Source: Enterovibrio norvegicus FF-33 | GTDB lineage: Bacteria; Pseudomonadota; Gammaproteobacteria; Enterobacterales; Vibrionaceae | NCBI RefSeq assembly: GCF_000286835.2 | Contig: NZ_AJYD02000038.1 | Location: 609,056-673,055 of the forward strand | Reading direction: 5' to 3' | Length of the DNA: 64,000 bases | In this document: piece by piece, positions 54,844-63,521 of the stretch | How the letters are laid out: every line of letters begins with the position of its first letter | Numbering within the stretch: the first letter of the stretch is position 1 | The notes under the pieces: generated by a model | Databases searched by the model: none | What the model was told of the DNA's origin: nothing | Seen by the model: only the letters and a program-made list of their open reading frames with translations | Translations under genes and position numbers: made by a program

Positions 54844-56682
54844 ATGAAAAGTAATCGCATCACCGCGTTGGTATTCGCGTTATCGCCGATACTTCTTAGT
54901 GGTCAATCGCTTGCCAATGACACCAATGTAGCAACCAATGATCCGGTCGTTGCTCTGGAGCAGAAGCTAGCTGATAAAAGAAGTGAAATAGGCTTACACG
55001 CTGAAAACCTCCAGACGCAAAGAGATAAACTGGATGCTTTGCTCGCAGAACGAGAGTCATTAGCAAGTAAAGCGATTGAACTAGAGAAGAGACGGACAAT
55101 GGCGCAAGAGCGTCTTGATGAACAATTCCGTCGCCTAATCGAAAATCCGGATACTGACCTCACGCAGTATAAAAATGATTATCAATCAGCATGGAAAGCT
55201 GTAAAAGAAAATCAAACATCGACGCTTCAAAATGATCAAGTTGTCGCTGAACAAACACGTATTGTTGAAGGTGAAAACCGCCAGAAACAACTGTTGGTAA
55301 GCGCACTCGACAATTTGCAAGAATCGAAAAAAGAAGCGCGCGTGAAACGTCTTCGTCAAGAATTGACGTTTGCCGATACCATTGAAGTCGTGCATACCAT
55401 TACGTGTAGCGAGTCGATGACGCTGGCAGCATGTTCGAATCAGGGCAAAACCCTGACGATGCAAAAAGCGGTCAACACTTTCCAATCACACGTCTTAGAT
55501 AAAGTAACGGAATCTTCTACCGCCAAGCTCAATGCCAACCGTGTCTCGTTCAACATTCATGTGATGAACAGTAACGTGGTAGATAGCGGCTTTAGTGGAA
55601 ACAACCGTTATATCACCCGTATGCAAGCTGAAATGCGTAGCCAGCCTGACGAGAATGCTTCCTGTAAGCTACTCGATTTTGCTGAGCGCTATTGTGTTGA
55701 GAAATCATTCACTTCTGCCAAGGCTTCGCCAAAGCAGCAAGCTAAACGCTGGGTAAACGTAAAAATCCGCTCAAATCGCTTTGAAGATAACGTTACGATC
55801 AATGGCGTCACTTATGGTTCTACTCCGGTAGAAATCATGCTTCCAGCAGGCCAGCACCAGCTGACTGTCGAAAAGCCAGGGTTCGAAGCGTATAGCCGTC
55901 AAATGTACATGAACAAAGATTCTGTCGTTTGGGCGAGCTTAAGAGAGCAGGAGAACCGTCCTAAACCGGGAAAGCAATTCGCTGACAAACTCTCGAACAA
56001 TCGTCAAGCACCCAAAATGGTGGTTATTGGTGCAGGCCAATACAACGTAGGTTTTGAAGCGAAACAACCTGTGCTTGTCGACCAACCTTTCTCCATTGCT
56101 GCTACGCCGGTAACAGTGAAACAATTTGGTGAGTTTGTCGCTACAACCGGTTATGTGACAGAAGCTGAAGAAGGGCAGGGTTGTACGTCTCTTGTGAACG
56201 GCGAACCGAAACAACTACTGAACCATAACTGGCGCAAGCCAGGCTTTGAACAAGCTGATAACGCGCCTGTGGTATGCATTACCCGAGACGATGCACTGGC
56301 TTATTCAAAATGGTTAAGCAAGCAAACAGGTTTCGACTATACATTGCCTTCAGAAGTTCAGTGGGAAGTCGCTGCTCGTGCAGGCAGTGCGTCAGACTTT
56401 TGGTGGGGTAACGACATCGGTGTTGGTAATGCCAATACCGGCTGGAGCGGAACCAGCTGGTCAAACAAAAGTACGTCACCAGTAGCCAGTTTTCCTGCCA
56501 ATCCTTTCGGTATTTACGATACCGCAGGTAACGTTTGGGAATGGGCGGAAAGTCGGGCTCCCGTTGCTCGTGGAGGCGCTTGGAGCTTTTCACCAAGCAG
56601 TGCTCGTGTTGCCGAACGCTTAGAGCTGAAATCTGATTTAAGTGCCAACTATTTAGGGTTCCGTGTGGTAAGAAACATCTAG
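54844..56682 (+). CDS. exported coiled-coil, PEGA and sulfatase-modifying-factor-like protein
   Basis: About 612 residues. A signal peptide to about SLAND is followed by a long coiled coil (roughly 30-190), then a PEGA-type domain (about 325-375: VTINGVTYGSTPVEIMLPAG, HQLTVEKPGFEAY) and a C-terminal SUMF1/FGE-like domain (about 395-612: TPVTVKQFGEFVATTGY, LPSEVQWEVAARAG, GNVWEWAESR, ARGGAWSF, YLGFRVV). The paired catalytic cysteines expected near the C-terminus of formylglycine-generating enzymes are absent, so a binding role is more likely. Start by AAGGGAC before ATG. It ends at a terminator next to the vqmR locus. Confidence 0.8.
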   Translation: MKSNRITALVFALSPILLSGQSLANDTNVATNDPVVALEQKLADKRSEIGLHAENLQTQRDKLDALLAERESLASKAIELEKRRTMAQERLDEQFRRLIENPDTDLTQYKNDYQSAWKAVKENQTSTLQNDQVVAEQTRIVEGENRQKQLLVSALDNLQESKKEARVKRLRQELTFADTIEVVHTITCSESMTLAACSNQGKTLTMQKAVNTFQSHVLDKVTESSTAKLNANRVSFNIHVMNSNVVDSGFSGNNRYITRMQAEMRSQPDENASCKLLDFAERYCVEKSFTSAKASPKQQAKRWVNVKIRSNRFEDNVTINGVTYGSTPVEIMLPAGQHQLTVEKPGFEAYSRQMYMNKDSVVWASLREQENRPKPGKQFADKLSNNRQAPKMVVIGAGQYNVGFEAKQPVLVDQPFSIAATPVTVKQFGEFVATTGYVTEAEEGQGCTSLVNGEPKQLLNHNWRKPGFEQADNAPVVCITRDDALAYSKWLSKQTGFDYTLPSEVQWEVAARAGSASDFWWGNDIGVGNANTGWSGTSWSNKSTSPVASFPANPFGIYDTAGNVWEWAESRAPVARGGAWSFSPSSARVAERLELKSDLSANYLGFRVVRNI

Positions 56683-56713
56683 TTTAACCACCGTTTTCCT
56701 ACTCAGTCCCTTT

Positions 56714-56747
56714 AAAGCCCGTCACATCACGTGACGGGCTTTTTCTT
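56714..56747 (+). terminator. terminator after the PEGA/SUMF1-like gene
   Basis: AAAGCCCGTCAC and GTGACGGGCTTT make a perfect 12-base stem followed by TTCTTT. Confidence 0.9.
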
Positions 56748-56842
56748 TGGTAAATAAAAATCACAAGAAATGCATAGAACACAAGACATACAAACCGGGA
56801 TCTACATCCCCAATAAAAAACAAACTCGTCAATAAATCGAAA

Positions 56843-56861
56843 ACTAGTACATTCCCCCCCT
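56843..56861 (+). promoter_or_regulatory. candidate VqmA binding site upstream of vqmR
   Basis: The stretch ends ATTCCCCCCCT, matching the right half of the V. cholerae VqmA palindrome as I recall it (AGGGGGGATTTCCCCCCT). The left half is not conserved here. Possible -10 boxes follow at 56884 (TATAGT) and 56915 (TATGAT), neither with a good -35, as expected for an activator-dependent promoter. Confidence 0.45.
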
Positions 56862-56926
56862 GCCCGACTTTCTAGCATCTGCGTATAGTAATAACTGAAC
56901 AGCACATATTGCAGTATGATGCTGTT

Positions 56927-57078
56927 TCATCACTGAATTTACCTCGGTGACCCATTTATTCTCGATACATTTACCCAGATACTCGAGAGTAGATGGTCTC
57001 TTCTACACGTCGAACAGGACAATGCTCGTATGAGCAAAACTCTTGTCTTTACCGGCTCCCTACGAGCCGGTTTTTTTT
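56927..57078 (+). ncRNA. vqmR: VqmR small regulatory RNA
   Basis: A strong terminator (ACCGGCTC / GAGCCGGT then eight T, 57051-57078) lies about 90 bases before vqmA with no coding frame ahead of it. In V. cholerae the Hfq-dependent sRNA VqmR, about 140 nucleotides, occupies this place and orientation, is activated by VqmA with the autoinducer DPO, and represses vpsT and other mRNAs. The 5' end is uncertain: about 56927 if the TATGAT box is used, about 56896 if TATAGT is used. The U-rich segment before the terminator suits Hfq binding. Confidence 0.72.
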
Positions 57079-57167
57079 CGCCTAAATCGCCCAAAATATG
57101 ATACAGTCTCAAAAAATTGTAAACACTTACAATACACTGCAAGTTAAGGTATCCACCTAATCGTGTT

Positions 57168-57875
57168 ATGAAAATATCTCCTCTCCCTCCTCTTAATGCC
57201 ATCTTCGAACAAATGCCTGGCTGCTGGGGATGTAAAAACACCGACTCTACGTTTGTGCACGTTAACAAAGAATTTTCCGAGCTTGTCGGCGCGATATCAC
57301 CGGATGCACTCGTCGGAAAAACAGATTTCGATATGTCTCAGCCGTTATCTGCTTATGCAAAGATCTTCCAACAACAAGACATACAGGTAATGAAATCAGG
57401 GCGTTGCATGCGTGTCCTTAACGTTCATCCTTATCCAGACGGTCAATGGCGAGCCCATATCTTTACCAAAGTGCCGTGGTATAGCGATAACGGACAGATC
57501 AAAGGCATTCTATTTCATGGACAAGCAGTGAATAACAGCGCGATGTTGGAAGTTGGGCAATGGATATGTAAAGCGATAGGGCATGAGCCACCCTGCCCAC
57601 CGACGAAGGAGAGTGAACATTGTCATCAACCTCCGCTCACGCCCCGAGAATCAGAGGTGCTTTTTCTTCACCTTTATGGCAAGAAACCGCAGTCCATTGC
57701 CAAGATATTGGGCGTATCAGTAAAAACGGTCGAAAATCACTTTGCAAATCTCAGGATCAAACTGGGCGCTTCGAGTAAAACCGAGTTAGTCGATAAAGCC
57801 CTTGAATTAGGCATTGGATCCTGTATTCCTGACACCTTGCTGAGGCAGCAAATGGCATTGGTGATATCAGAATGA
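57168..57875 (+). CDS. vqmA: quorum-sensing receptor/regulator VqmA
   Basis: A 235-residue cytosolic regulator with an N-terminal PAS domain (about 8-130: QMPGCWGCKN, GKTDFDMSQP, RVLNVHPYPDGQWRAHIF) and a C-terminal LuxR-type helix-turn-helix (about 165-225: LTPRESEVLFLHLYGKKPQ, VKTVENHFANLRIKLGA). V. cholerae VqmA binds DPO in the PAS pocket and turns on vqmR. Strong resemblance, the vqmR-like locus just upstream and pdxH downstream support the name. The ribosome site is weak, and the gene may be translated at low level. Confidence 0.9.
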   Translation: MKISPLPPLNAIFEQMPGCWGCKNTDSTFVHVNKEFSELVGAISPDALVGKTDFDMSQPLSAYAKIFQQQDIQVMKSGRCMRVLNVHPYPDGQWRAHIFTKVPWYSDNGQIKGILFHGQAVNNSAMLEVGQWICKAIGHEPPCPPTKESEHCHQPPLTPRESEVLFLHLYGKKPQSIAKILGVSVKTVENHFANLRIKLGASSKTELVDKALELGIGSCIPDTLLRQQMALVISE

Positions 57876-57925
57876 ACCACTTCTGAATAGGAGAGCATAA
57901 AAGGGAAAATAGAGAGACAGTGACA

Positions 57926-57949
57926 AAAAAGCAGCTTACGCTGCTTTTT
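57926..57949. terminator. bidirectional terminator between vqmA and pdxH
   Basis: AAAAAGCAGC, loop TTAC, GCTGCTTTTT between convergent genes. Confidence 0.88.
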
Positions 57950-57977
57950 CAAAATAGGTTTCTAAACGGCAAGGCAA

Positions 57978-58616
57978 TTACGGAGCAAGACGCTCTATCT
58001 CCCAATCACCCTCATTTTCTTCTTGGTAGATAAACCTGTCATGCAGGCGGTGCTCACCGCCTTGCCAAAATTCAACCGAAGAAGGCTTAACGCGAAAACC
58101 GCCCCAAAAAGTGGGTACCGGTACTTCACCCTTCTCAAACTGCTGTTTCAGCTCCATGTATTTGCTTTCAAGTGCGGTACGCGCAGTAATGCGTTCACTC
58201 TGACGGCTCGCCCATGCAGCAAGCTGGCTCTCTTTTGGGCGAGCAAGAAAGTACTTCATCACCTCAAGCTTGCTCAACTTTTCTGCCGTTCCGGTAATGT
58301 GTACCTGACGCTCCAACGGGTGCCATGGAAAATGTAAGCTGATACGCGCGTTATCAGCCAACTGCTTCGCTTTACGGCTACCAAGGTTGGTATAAAACAC
58401 AAAGCCGCCATCATCCACATGCTTTAGCAGCACAATACGTTGAAAAGGCTGACCGTTTTCATCAACCGTGGCAACCGTCATTGCTGTAGGGTCAGGAAGC
58501 TTCGCTTCAATGGCTTGTTTGAGCCAATGTTCAAAGAATTGAACAGGGTTTTCAGGCAGGTCTTTGCGTCTCAATCCGCCTTGGTTATATTCTCTTCGAA
58601 TATCATACAAATCCAT
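57978..58616 (-). CDS. pdxH: pyridoxamine 5'-phosphate oxidase
   Basis: A 212-residue FMN enzyme that oxidises pyridoxine or pyridoxamine 5'-phosphate to pyridoxal 5'-phosphate. Visible are the N-terminal [16 protein letters not shown], the FMN-binding [19 protein letters not shown] read in parts, and the C-terminal [23 protein letters not shown] with the substrate-binding RLHDR. Length matches the family. Single gene convergent with vqmA. Confidence 0.96.
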   Translation of the reverse strand: MDLYDIRREYNQGGLRRKDLPENPVQFFEHWLKQAIEAKLPDPTAMTVATVDENGQPFQRIVLLKHVDDGGFVFYTNLGSRKAKQLADNARISLHFPWHPLERQVHITGTAEKLSKLEVMKYFLARPKESQLAAWASRQSERITARTALESKYMELKQQFEKGEVPVPTFWGGFRVKPSSVEFWQGGEHRLHDRFIYQEENEGDWEIERLAP

Positions 58617-58771
58617 TGTGGTGCTCCGAGTTCTGTTTTCGTCATTTTGAGGTGGCTGGACGCTTTTCTCAAGCGAATTTCATGGCTTTAAGTCTTGGTC
58701 GCGTTTGTAAGGTCCATAAACGCCACGCTGGTCCACTCGCCCATTTATAACCGTCATTTATCAGGGATGCT

Positions 58772-60580
58772 ATGCGCCGACGTTTCTTTATTTCAATAGT
58801 GACTGTCATTGGTGTGCTTTTGACTTCTCTCGTCGCTGTTCTCACTTACTATTCCATCGAAAAGCGTTTTGATAGCGACATCAAAACAGATGTGTATCAG
58901 TTGCAAGAGAAACTCGCGGCGGAATTGGCTAGATACAGTGAAATTCCCGTTGTTCTCTCTGCCGATCCACGGTTGAAACGCATGTTGCGAGTCCCGAAAA
59001 GCACACGTCTTCTCACCAACACGAACCAATTACTGGCTGATTGGAATGCACGCCTAAATAGCGATGTCATCTATGTGATGGATCGTAACGGGCTAACCAT
59101 CGCCTCAAGTAATTATCAAGAAGAAGGAAGCTTCGTCGGTCACAACTACAATTATCGTCCTTACTATCAGCAAGCTATTGAAGGTAATAAAGGGCGATAC
59201 TACGCTTTGGGCGTGGTATCAGATAAGCGTGGCTATTACTTTTCATACCCAATATGGGATGGCGTCACAATCACTGGCGTACTGACGCTCAAAGTCGATC
59301 TCTCAATCATTGATCGTATCTGGGATCAACAGAAGTTTGATTACCTGATCGCAGACCCTCTAGGTGTTGTGTTTTATAGCTCTCGTGACGAATGGCTCTA
59401 TCAATCCTTGTCGATACTCACTGAAAATCAAAAAAATGCAATTCGCGCATCGCGTCGCTACGGCGACTCGGCGCTCAGTAACCTAACTGACTATCAAGAC
59501 ATAGAAGAAACCAAGCCTTTGTCAGACCTGTCTTTAGGCATTATGGCCCAAGACAGAGAAAGCGTTTTGCTCTCAAGTACCGACCTGGGAAGCGCAGGAT
59601 GGCGGATCTATGGTTTTATCCCTACTAGCAATATTTGGCCGGTGGTCATTCAAGCAACGCTGCTTTTTGCGACTTTCTATGCGCTGCTGATATTGGTGAT
59701 CACCGCTTGGCTGCAAACGCTTAAAACACAAAGAAAACTCGCTATTCTCAATGATGAACTAGAGCAAAAAGTGGCTTCTCGCACAGCAACTCTCGAAGAA
59801 ACCAACTCTGCGCTTCGTCTGAGTATTCAACAATACGAAGAGACGCAACAAGCGTTGCGCCAAACCGAGTCAGAACTCATTCAAGCCGCCAAGCTTGCCA
59901 TGCTGGGAGAAATGTCCGCCAGCATTAATCACGAAATCAACCAACCTCTGGCAGCCATGCGTACTTACACTGAAAACAGCCTCAAGTTGATGCAAAAAGA
60001 ACGCTATGACGCCGTCAATAGTAATTTAACCACGTTAAATGATCTGATAGGGCTCGTTGCGGAGATTGTGGCGCGATTTAAAATCTTTGCCCGCAAACAA
60101 AACGAAAGCAGCAAATCTCGAGCCTCTATAGACGATGTGGTGATGGCATCAATCCAACTTTCAGAAGCGAGCTTCAATAAAAATGGTATTCACATCAAAT
60201 GCAATGTGCCAGAAGAAGGTCTTCGAGTGAATGCCGATACCGTCCAGCTTGAACAAGTGGTTCTTAACCTACTAAGTAATGCGTCCCAATCGGTCGCCAG
60301 CACAGCTTCTGCGCAGATTGGCATTACCGTCGAAACTCACCTCGATCGCGTGTCACTGCACGTTTGGGACAATGGCCCGGGGATGGATAACAACACGAAG
60401 AAGCAGATATTTGCGCCCTTCTATACCACCAAAAAAGAAGGGCTGGGCTTAGGTCTCACCATTTGTCGTCGAATCGTCGAAGGATTTGGCGGCAGTTTAC
60501 AAGTGCGAGACCATACTTCTGGTGGCGCTGAGTTTATTGTCAACCTGCAACGGCTTTACGATGGGGATACGCCAATATGA
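58772..60580 (+). CDS. DctB-like sensor histidine kinase
   Basis: A 602-residue inner-membrane kinase. Two helices (about 7-28 and 292-312) enclose a double Cache-type periplasmic domain with NYNYRPYYQQAIEG and GYYFSYPIWDG near 125-170. A cytosolic coiled coil follows, then a His box INHEINQPLAAMRTY (histidine near 386) and an ATP-binding domain with VLNLLSNASQS, DNGPGMD and GLGLGLTICRRI. The layout is that of DctB, which senses C4-dicarboxylates, but no dicarboxylate transporter is adjacent. It overlaps the regulator gene by four bases. Confidence 0.85.
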   Translation: MRRRFFISIVTVIGVLLTSLVAVLTYYSIEKRFDSDIKTDVYQLQEKLAAELARYSEIPVVLSADPRLKRMLRVPKSTRLLTNTNQLLADWNARLNSDVIYVMDRNGLTIASSNYQEEGSFVGHNYNYRPYYQQAIEGNKGRYYALGVVSDKRGYYFSYPIWDGVTITGVLTLKVDLSIIDRIWDQQKFDYLIADPLGVVFYSSRDEWLYQSLSILTENQKNAIRASRRYGDSALSNLTDYQDIEETKPLSDLSLGIMAQDRESVLLSSTDLGSAGWRIYGFIPTSNIWPVVIQATLLFATFYALLILVITAWLQTLKTQRKLAILNDELEQKVASRTATLEETNSALRLSIQQYEETQQALRQTESELIQAAKLAMLGEMSASINHEINQPLAAMRTYTENSLKLMQKERYDAVNSNLTTLNDLIGLVAEIVARFKIFARKQNESSKSRASIDDVVMASIQLSEASFNKNGIHIKCNVPEEGLRVNADTVQLEQVVLNLLSNASQSVASTASAQIGITVETHLDRVSLHVWDNGPGMDNNTKKQIFAPFYTTKKEGLGLGLTICRRIVEGFGGSLQVRDHTSGGAEFIVNLQRLYDGDTPI

Positions 60581-61884
60581 CGCACGAAATATGGATTATC
60601 GATGACGAACGATCTATCCGAGAAGCATTGAGTCAAACCTTGGAAATTGAAGGGTTCCAATCGCGTACCTTTTCCTCTGCCACCGAGGCATTGAGCCAAC
60701 TCAACAGTTCCTTCGAAGGCGTCATAGTGTCTGACATCAACATGCCTATCATGGATGGCATGAGCTTTCTAACTAAAGCGCAGTCCGTCGATCCAGAACT
60801 GTCGGTTGTCATGTTAACGGGGCATGGTGATATCTCTACTGCCGTTTCCGCCATGCGAAAGGGCGCTTATGACTTCCTCGAAAAGCCTTTTTCAACGGAT
60901 CACCTGCTAGATGTGCTGCGCCGTGGTATCGAAAAACGCCGCCTGGTGATGGAAAACCGCGAGTTAAAACGTGAACTCGAAACCCAAAGTGCACCCGGCC
61001 CGCGTATTCTTGGTAACTGCGAGTTGATAAAACAACTTAGGCGTTCAATATTCCATTTAAAAGACCAATCAGGGGATGTGTTGTTACAAGGCGAAAGAGG
61101 CACCGGAAAAGAGCTTGCTGCACGATTTCTTCACGATCATGGCAATCGACAAGATGAACCCTTCCTCTCATTCAAATGCCGACAAATACCCGAAGCCTTG
61201 ATGGAAATCGAATTGTTTGGCACAGAGCAGAGCGCATTCACTGCTTTATCCACCTACAAAAACAGTAAAATTGCCGCGGCAGGAAAAGGCACCTTGTTTC
61301 TCGATGGGATCGAGGCACTCACCCCAAGTATGCAAGACAAAATAAGCGCCTTACTATCTTCGTCATCTCGACCTCGAATTATCGCATCAACAAGGGTTGA
61401 TCTGCTTAATAGCACAAAGCAAAACATGTTTTCTCCCCCTCTATTTGATTCTATATCCATGACCACTTTGCACTTCCCACCATTGAGAGAGCGAGGAGAT
61501 GATATCATTACGCTCTGCCAGAATTTTTTCCGAACCACAGCTTCGCGTTTCGGTATTGCCCCACCGAATTTAGATCTAGAACACAAAACCATGATCATGA
61601 ACCATCGTTGGAATGGCAATGTACGCGAACTCAGAACCTTTGCAGAGCGTTGGGTATTGATGGGTGAGCAATCACTAGAAAACGATAGCCGCAGCGAACA
61701 TGAAAAAGAACACGACTCACTGGGCGAGCGAATGCAAAAAGTTGAAAGAGCAATACTTTTTGATTCTCTCAATCGACACAACGGCATGCTCAAAGAAGTG
61801 CAAACAGAACTTGGACTTGCGCGAAAAACCCTATACGAAAAGCTCAAAAAACATCATCTAGACAAAGAAAACTTCAAGGGTTGA
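60577..61884 (+). CDS. DctD-like regulator with degenerate sigma-54 AAA+ domain
   Basis: A 435-residue protein with a receiver (acidic DD at 9-10, phospho-acceptor D53 in SDINMPIMDG, lysine in FLEKPF), a central AAA+ domain (about 145-365) and a Fis-type helix-turn-helix at the C-terminus (ELGLARKTLYEKLKKHHL). Walker A GERGTGKE (172-179) is intact. The GAFTGA loop that contacts sigma-54 reads SAFTAL (219-224), and Walker B reads LFLDGIEAL with Gly244 where Glu is expected. It therefore probably cannot activate sigma-54 promoters in the normal way. It is coupled to the kinase gene and lies 180 bases before the type I secretion genes. Confidence 0.85.
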   Translation: MTHEIWIIDDERSIREALSQTLEIEGFQSRTFSSATEALSQLNSSFEGVIVSDINMPIMDGMSFLTKAQSVDPELSVVMLTGHGDISTAVSAMRKGAYDFLEKPFSTDHLLDVLRRGIEKRRLVMENRELKRELETQSAPGPRILGNCELIKQLRRSIFHLKDQSGDVLLQGERGTGKELAARFLHDHGNRQDEPFLSFKCRQIPEALMEIELFGTEQSAFTALSTYKNSKIAAAGKGTLFLDGIEALTPSMQDKISALLSSSSRPRIIASTRVDLLNSTKQNMFSPPLFDSISMTTLHFPPLRERGDDIITLCQNFFRTTASRFGIAPPNLDLEHKTMIMNHRWNGNVRELRTFAERWVLMGEQSLENDSRSEHEKEHDSLGERMQKVERAILFDSLNRHNGMLKEVQTELGLARKTLYEKLKKHHLDKENFKG

Positions 61885-62066
61885 GTTCACCCCTTCAATT
61901 CCTCTACATCCCGCATTTTTACTGTGATCAACATTGATTCCAATATTCTCATTCATAAGAGTATTGAGACGAGTCACAGTCGGTAGACTGATTCAAATTA
62001 GTGAGAATCTAATAGATAAACTACTCTTACATAGTAAGTTTCGTTGATTTTATAGTTGGTAAAACA

Positions 62067-63467
62067 ATGACAAAACGCGATCAGTCTGGGTCTAGACTGC
62101 CAGCCAGTGAACACCTTGATTACATTGACGACAAAACAGCCGCACTTTTGCTCTCTACACCAAGAAGCGCAAGAGTTCTGCTGTGGGTGATCGTGCTATT
62201 TCTTTCCATCAGTGTCTTTTGGGCGTCATTCGCTGAATTAGACAAGGTCACTGTCGGCCAGGGTAAGGTGATCCCTTCATCTCAACTGCAAGTGGTTCAA
62301 AACCTCGAAGGGGGTTTAGTCAAAGAGTTACTGATCCGAGAAGGTGATGTCGTCACCAAAGGGCAACAGCTGCTGTTGATTGATGACACTATGTTCCGCT
62401 CAGATTTTCGTGAGCGTGTCCAAGAGTTAACCAGTTTGCGAGGCGATTCAGTGACACTGCGAGCACTGGTTGATTCGGTAGTTGTCGATCCCAATACTGA
62501 TATTGGCAACTGGCTACAAGCCGTTACCCTTCCCCGGACGCCGCTCGAATTTGATCCAGTTTTTATCGAAGAACACCGCTCAGTGGTGTCTCGTCAACGC
62601 GCTGAATACAGAGATAAACTCAATAATTTGCAGAATCAGCTCTCAGTGACGTCTCAACAAATACGACAAAAAGAACAAGAACTGATTGAAGTAAAAGCGC
62701 GGGTTCAAAACCTCAAACAAAGCTATAGCTACGCCCGAGAGGAATACAACATAACCAAACCGCTTGCCGATGAAGGGGTCGTTCCTCAAATCGATTTATT
62801 AAAACTACAACGACAAGTGAATGACACCAAAAGAGAGCTTTCATCTGCAGAGCTTTCCGTGCCCTCTTTATCATCTTCATTGCAGGAAATGGTATTCAAG
62901 CACATTGACGTCGCGTTGAAATTCCGTGGTGAGCAGCAAGATCGCTTGAACGACGTAGAAGACAAGTTACTCGCGATGACCGAAACCCGTGTCACGCTGG
63001 CTGACAGAGTGGAACGCACCGTGGTGCTAAGTCCCGTTGATGGCACTATTAAAAAGCTCCACGTCAATACCGTTGGCGGCGTTATTCAACCTGGCATGGA
63101 TTTAGTGGAAATCGTCCCCAGTGAAGACAACCTTTTGATTGAAGCCAAAATTGCCCCGCAAGATATTGCTTTTCTGCGTCCGGGGTTAGAAGCCATCGTA
63201 AAATTCAGTGCTTATGACTTCACGGTATATGGTGGCCTCACTGGCATCCTTGAAACCATCAGTGCAGATACAATTCAGGATGAAGAAGGCAACAGCTTTT
63301 ATCTGGTAAAAATTCGCACCGAATCAAACAACATCGGAGATGGGAAAGAACTGCCTATCATACCTGGCATGACGGCATCAACAGACATCATTACAGGAAA
63401 GCGCAGCGTTCTTGACTACCTACTAAAACCAATATTACAAGCTCAGAAATCAGCACTTCGAGAATAA
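62067..63467 (+). CDS. type I secretion membrane fusion protein (HlyD/LapC family)
   Basis: A 466-residue periplasmic adaptor joining a type I ABC exporter to TolC. One N-terminal membrane helix (about 33-52) is followed by the lipoyl half TVGQGKVIPSSQLQVVQNLEGGLVKELL (read in parts), a long coiled coil (about 100-310), the second lipoyl half VVLSPVDGTIKKLHVNTVGG and a C-terminal barrel. The RTX-exporter signature GGVIQPGMDLVEIVP is visible. Likely substrates are RTX proteins such as those at 6.3 and 42.9 kb; the pairing is inferred. The ABC gene is not in the window. Confidence 0.88.
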   Translation: MTKRDQSGSRLPASEHLDYIDDKTAALLLSTPRSARVLLWVIVLFLSISVFWASFAELDKVTVGQGKVIPSSQLQVVQNLEGGLVKELLIREGDVVTKGQQLLLIDDTMFRSDFRERVQELTSLRGDSVTLRALVDSVVVDPNTDIGNWLQAVTLPRTPLEFDPVFIEEHRSVVSRQRAEYRDKLNNLQNQLSVTSQQIRQKEQELIEVKARVQNLKQSYSYAREEYNITKPLADEGVVPQIDLLKLQRQVNDTKRELSSAELSVPSLSSSLQEMVFKHIDVALKFRGEQQDRLNDVEDKLLAMTETRVTLADRVERTVVLSPVDGTIKKLHVNTVGGVIQPGMDLVEIVPSEDNLLIEAKIAPQDIAFLRPGLEAIVKFSAYDFTVYGGLTGILETISADTIQDEEGNSFYLVKIRTESNNIGDGKELPIIPGMTASTDIITGKRSVLDYLLKPILQAQKSALRE

Positions 63468-63521
63468 GCTGATCAGAAAACTGTTGGACTGATATTTCGG
63501 TCATTTATAGGGGAATGTGTT

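Noticed and set aside
54844-56682. Active formylglycine-generating enzyme
   Set aside because: The C-terminal cysteine pair is missing and no sulfatase gene is in the window.
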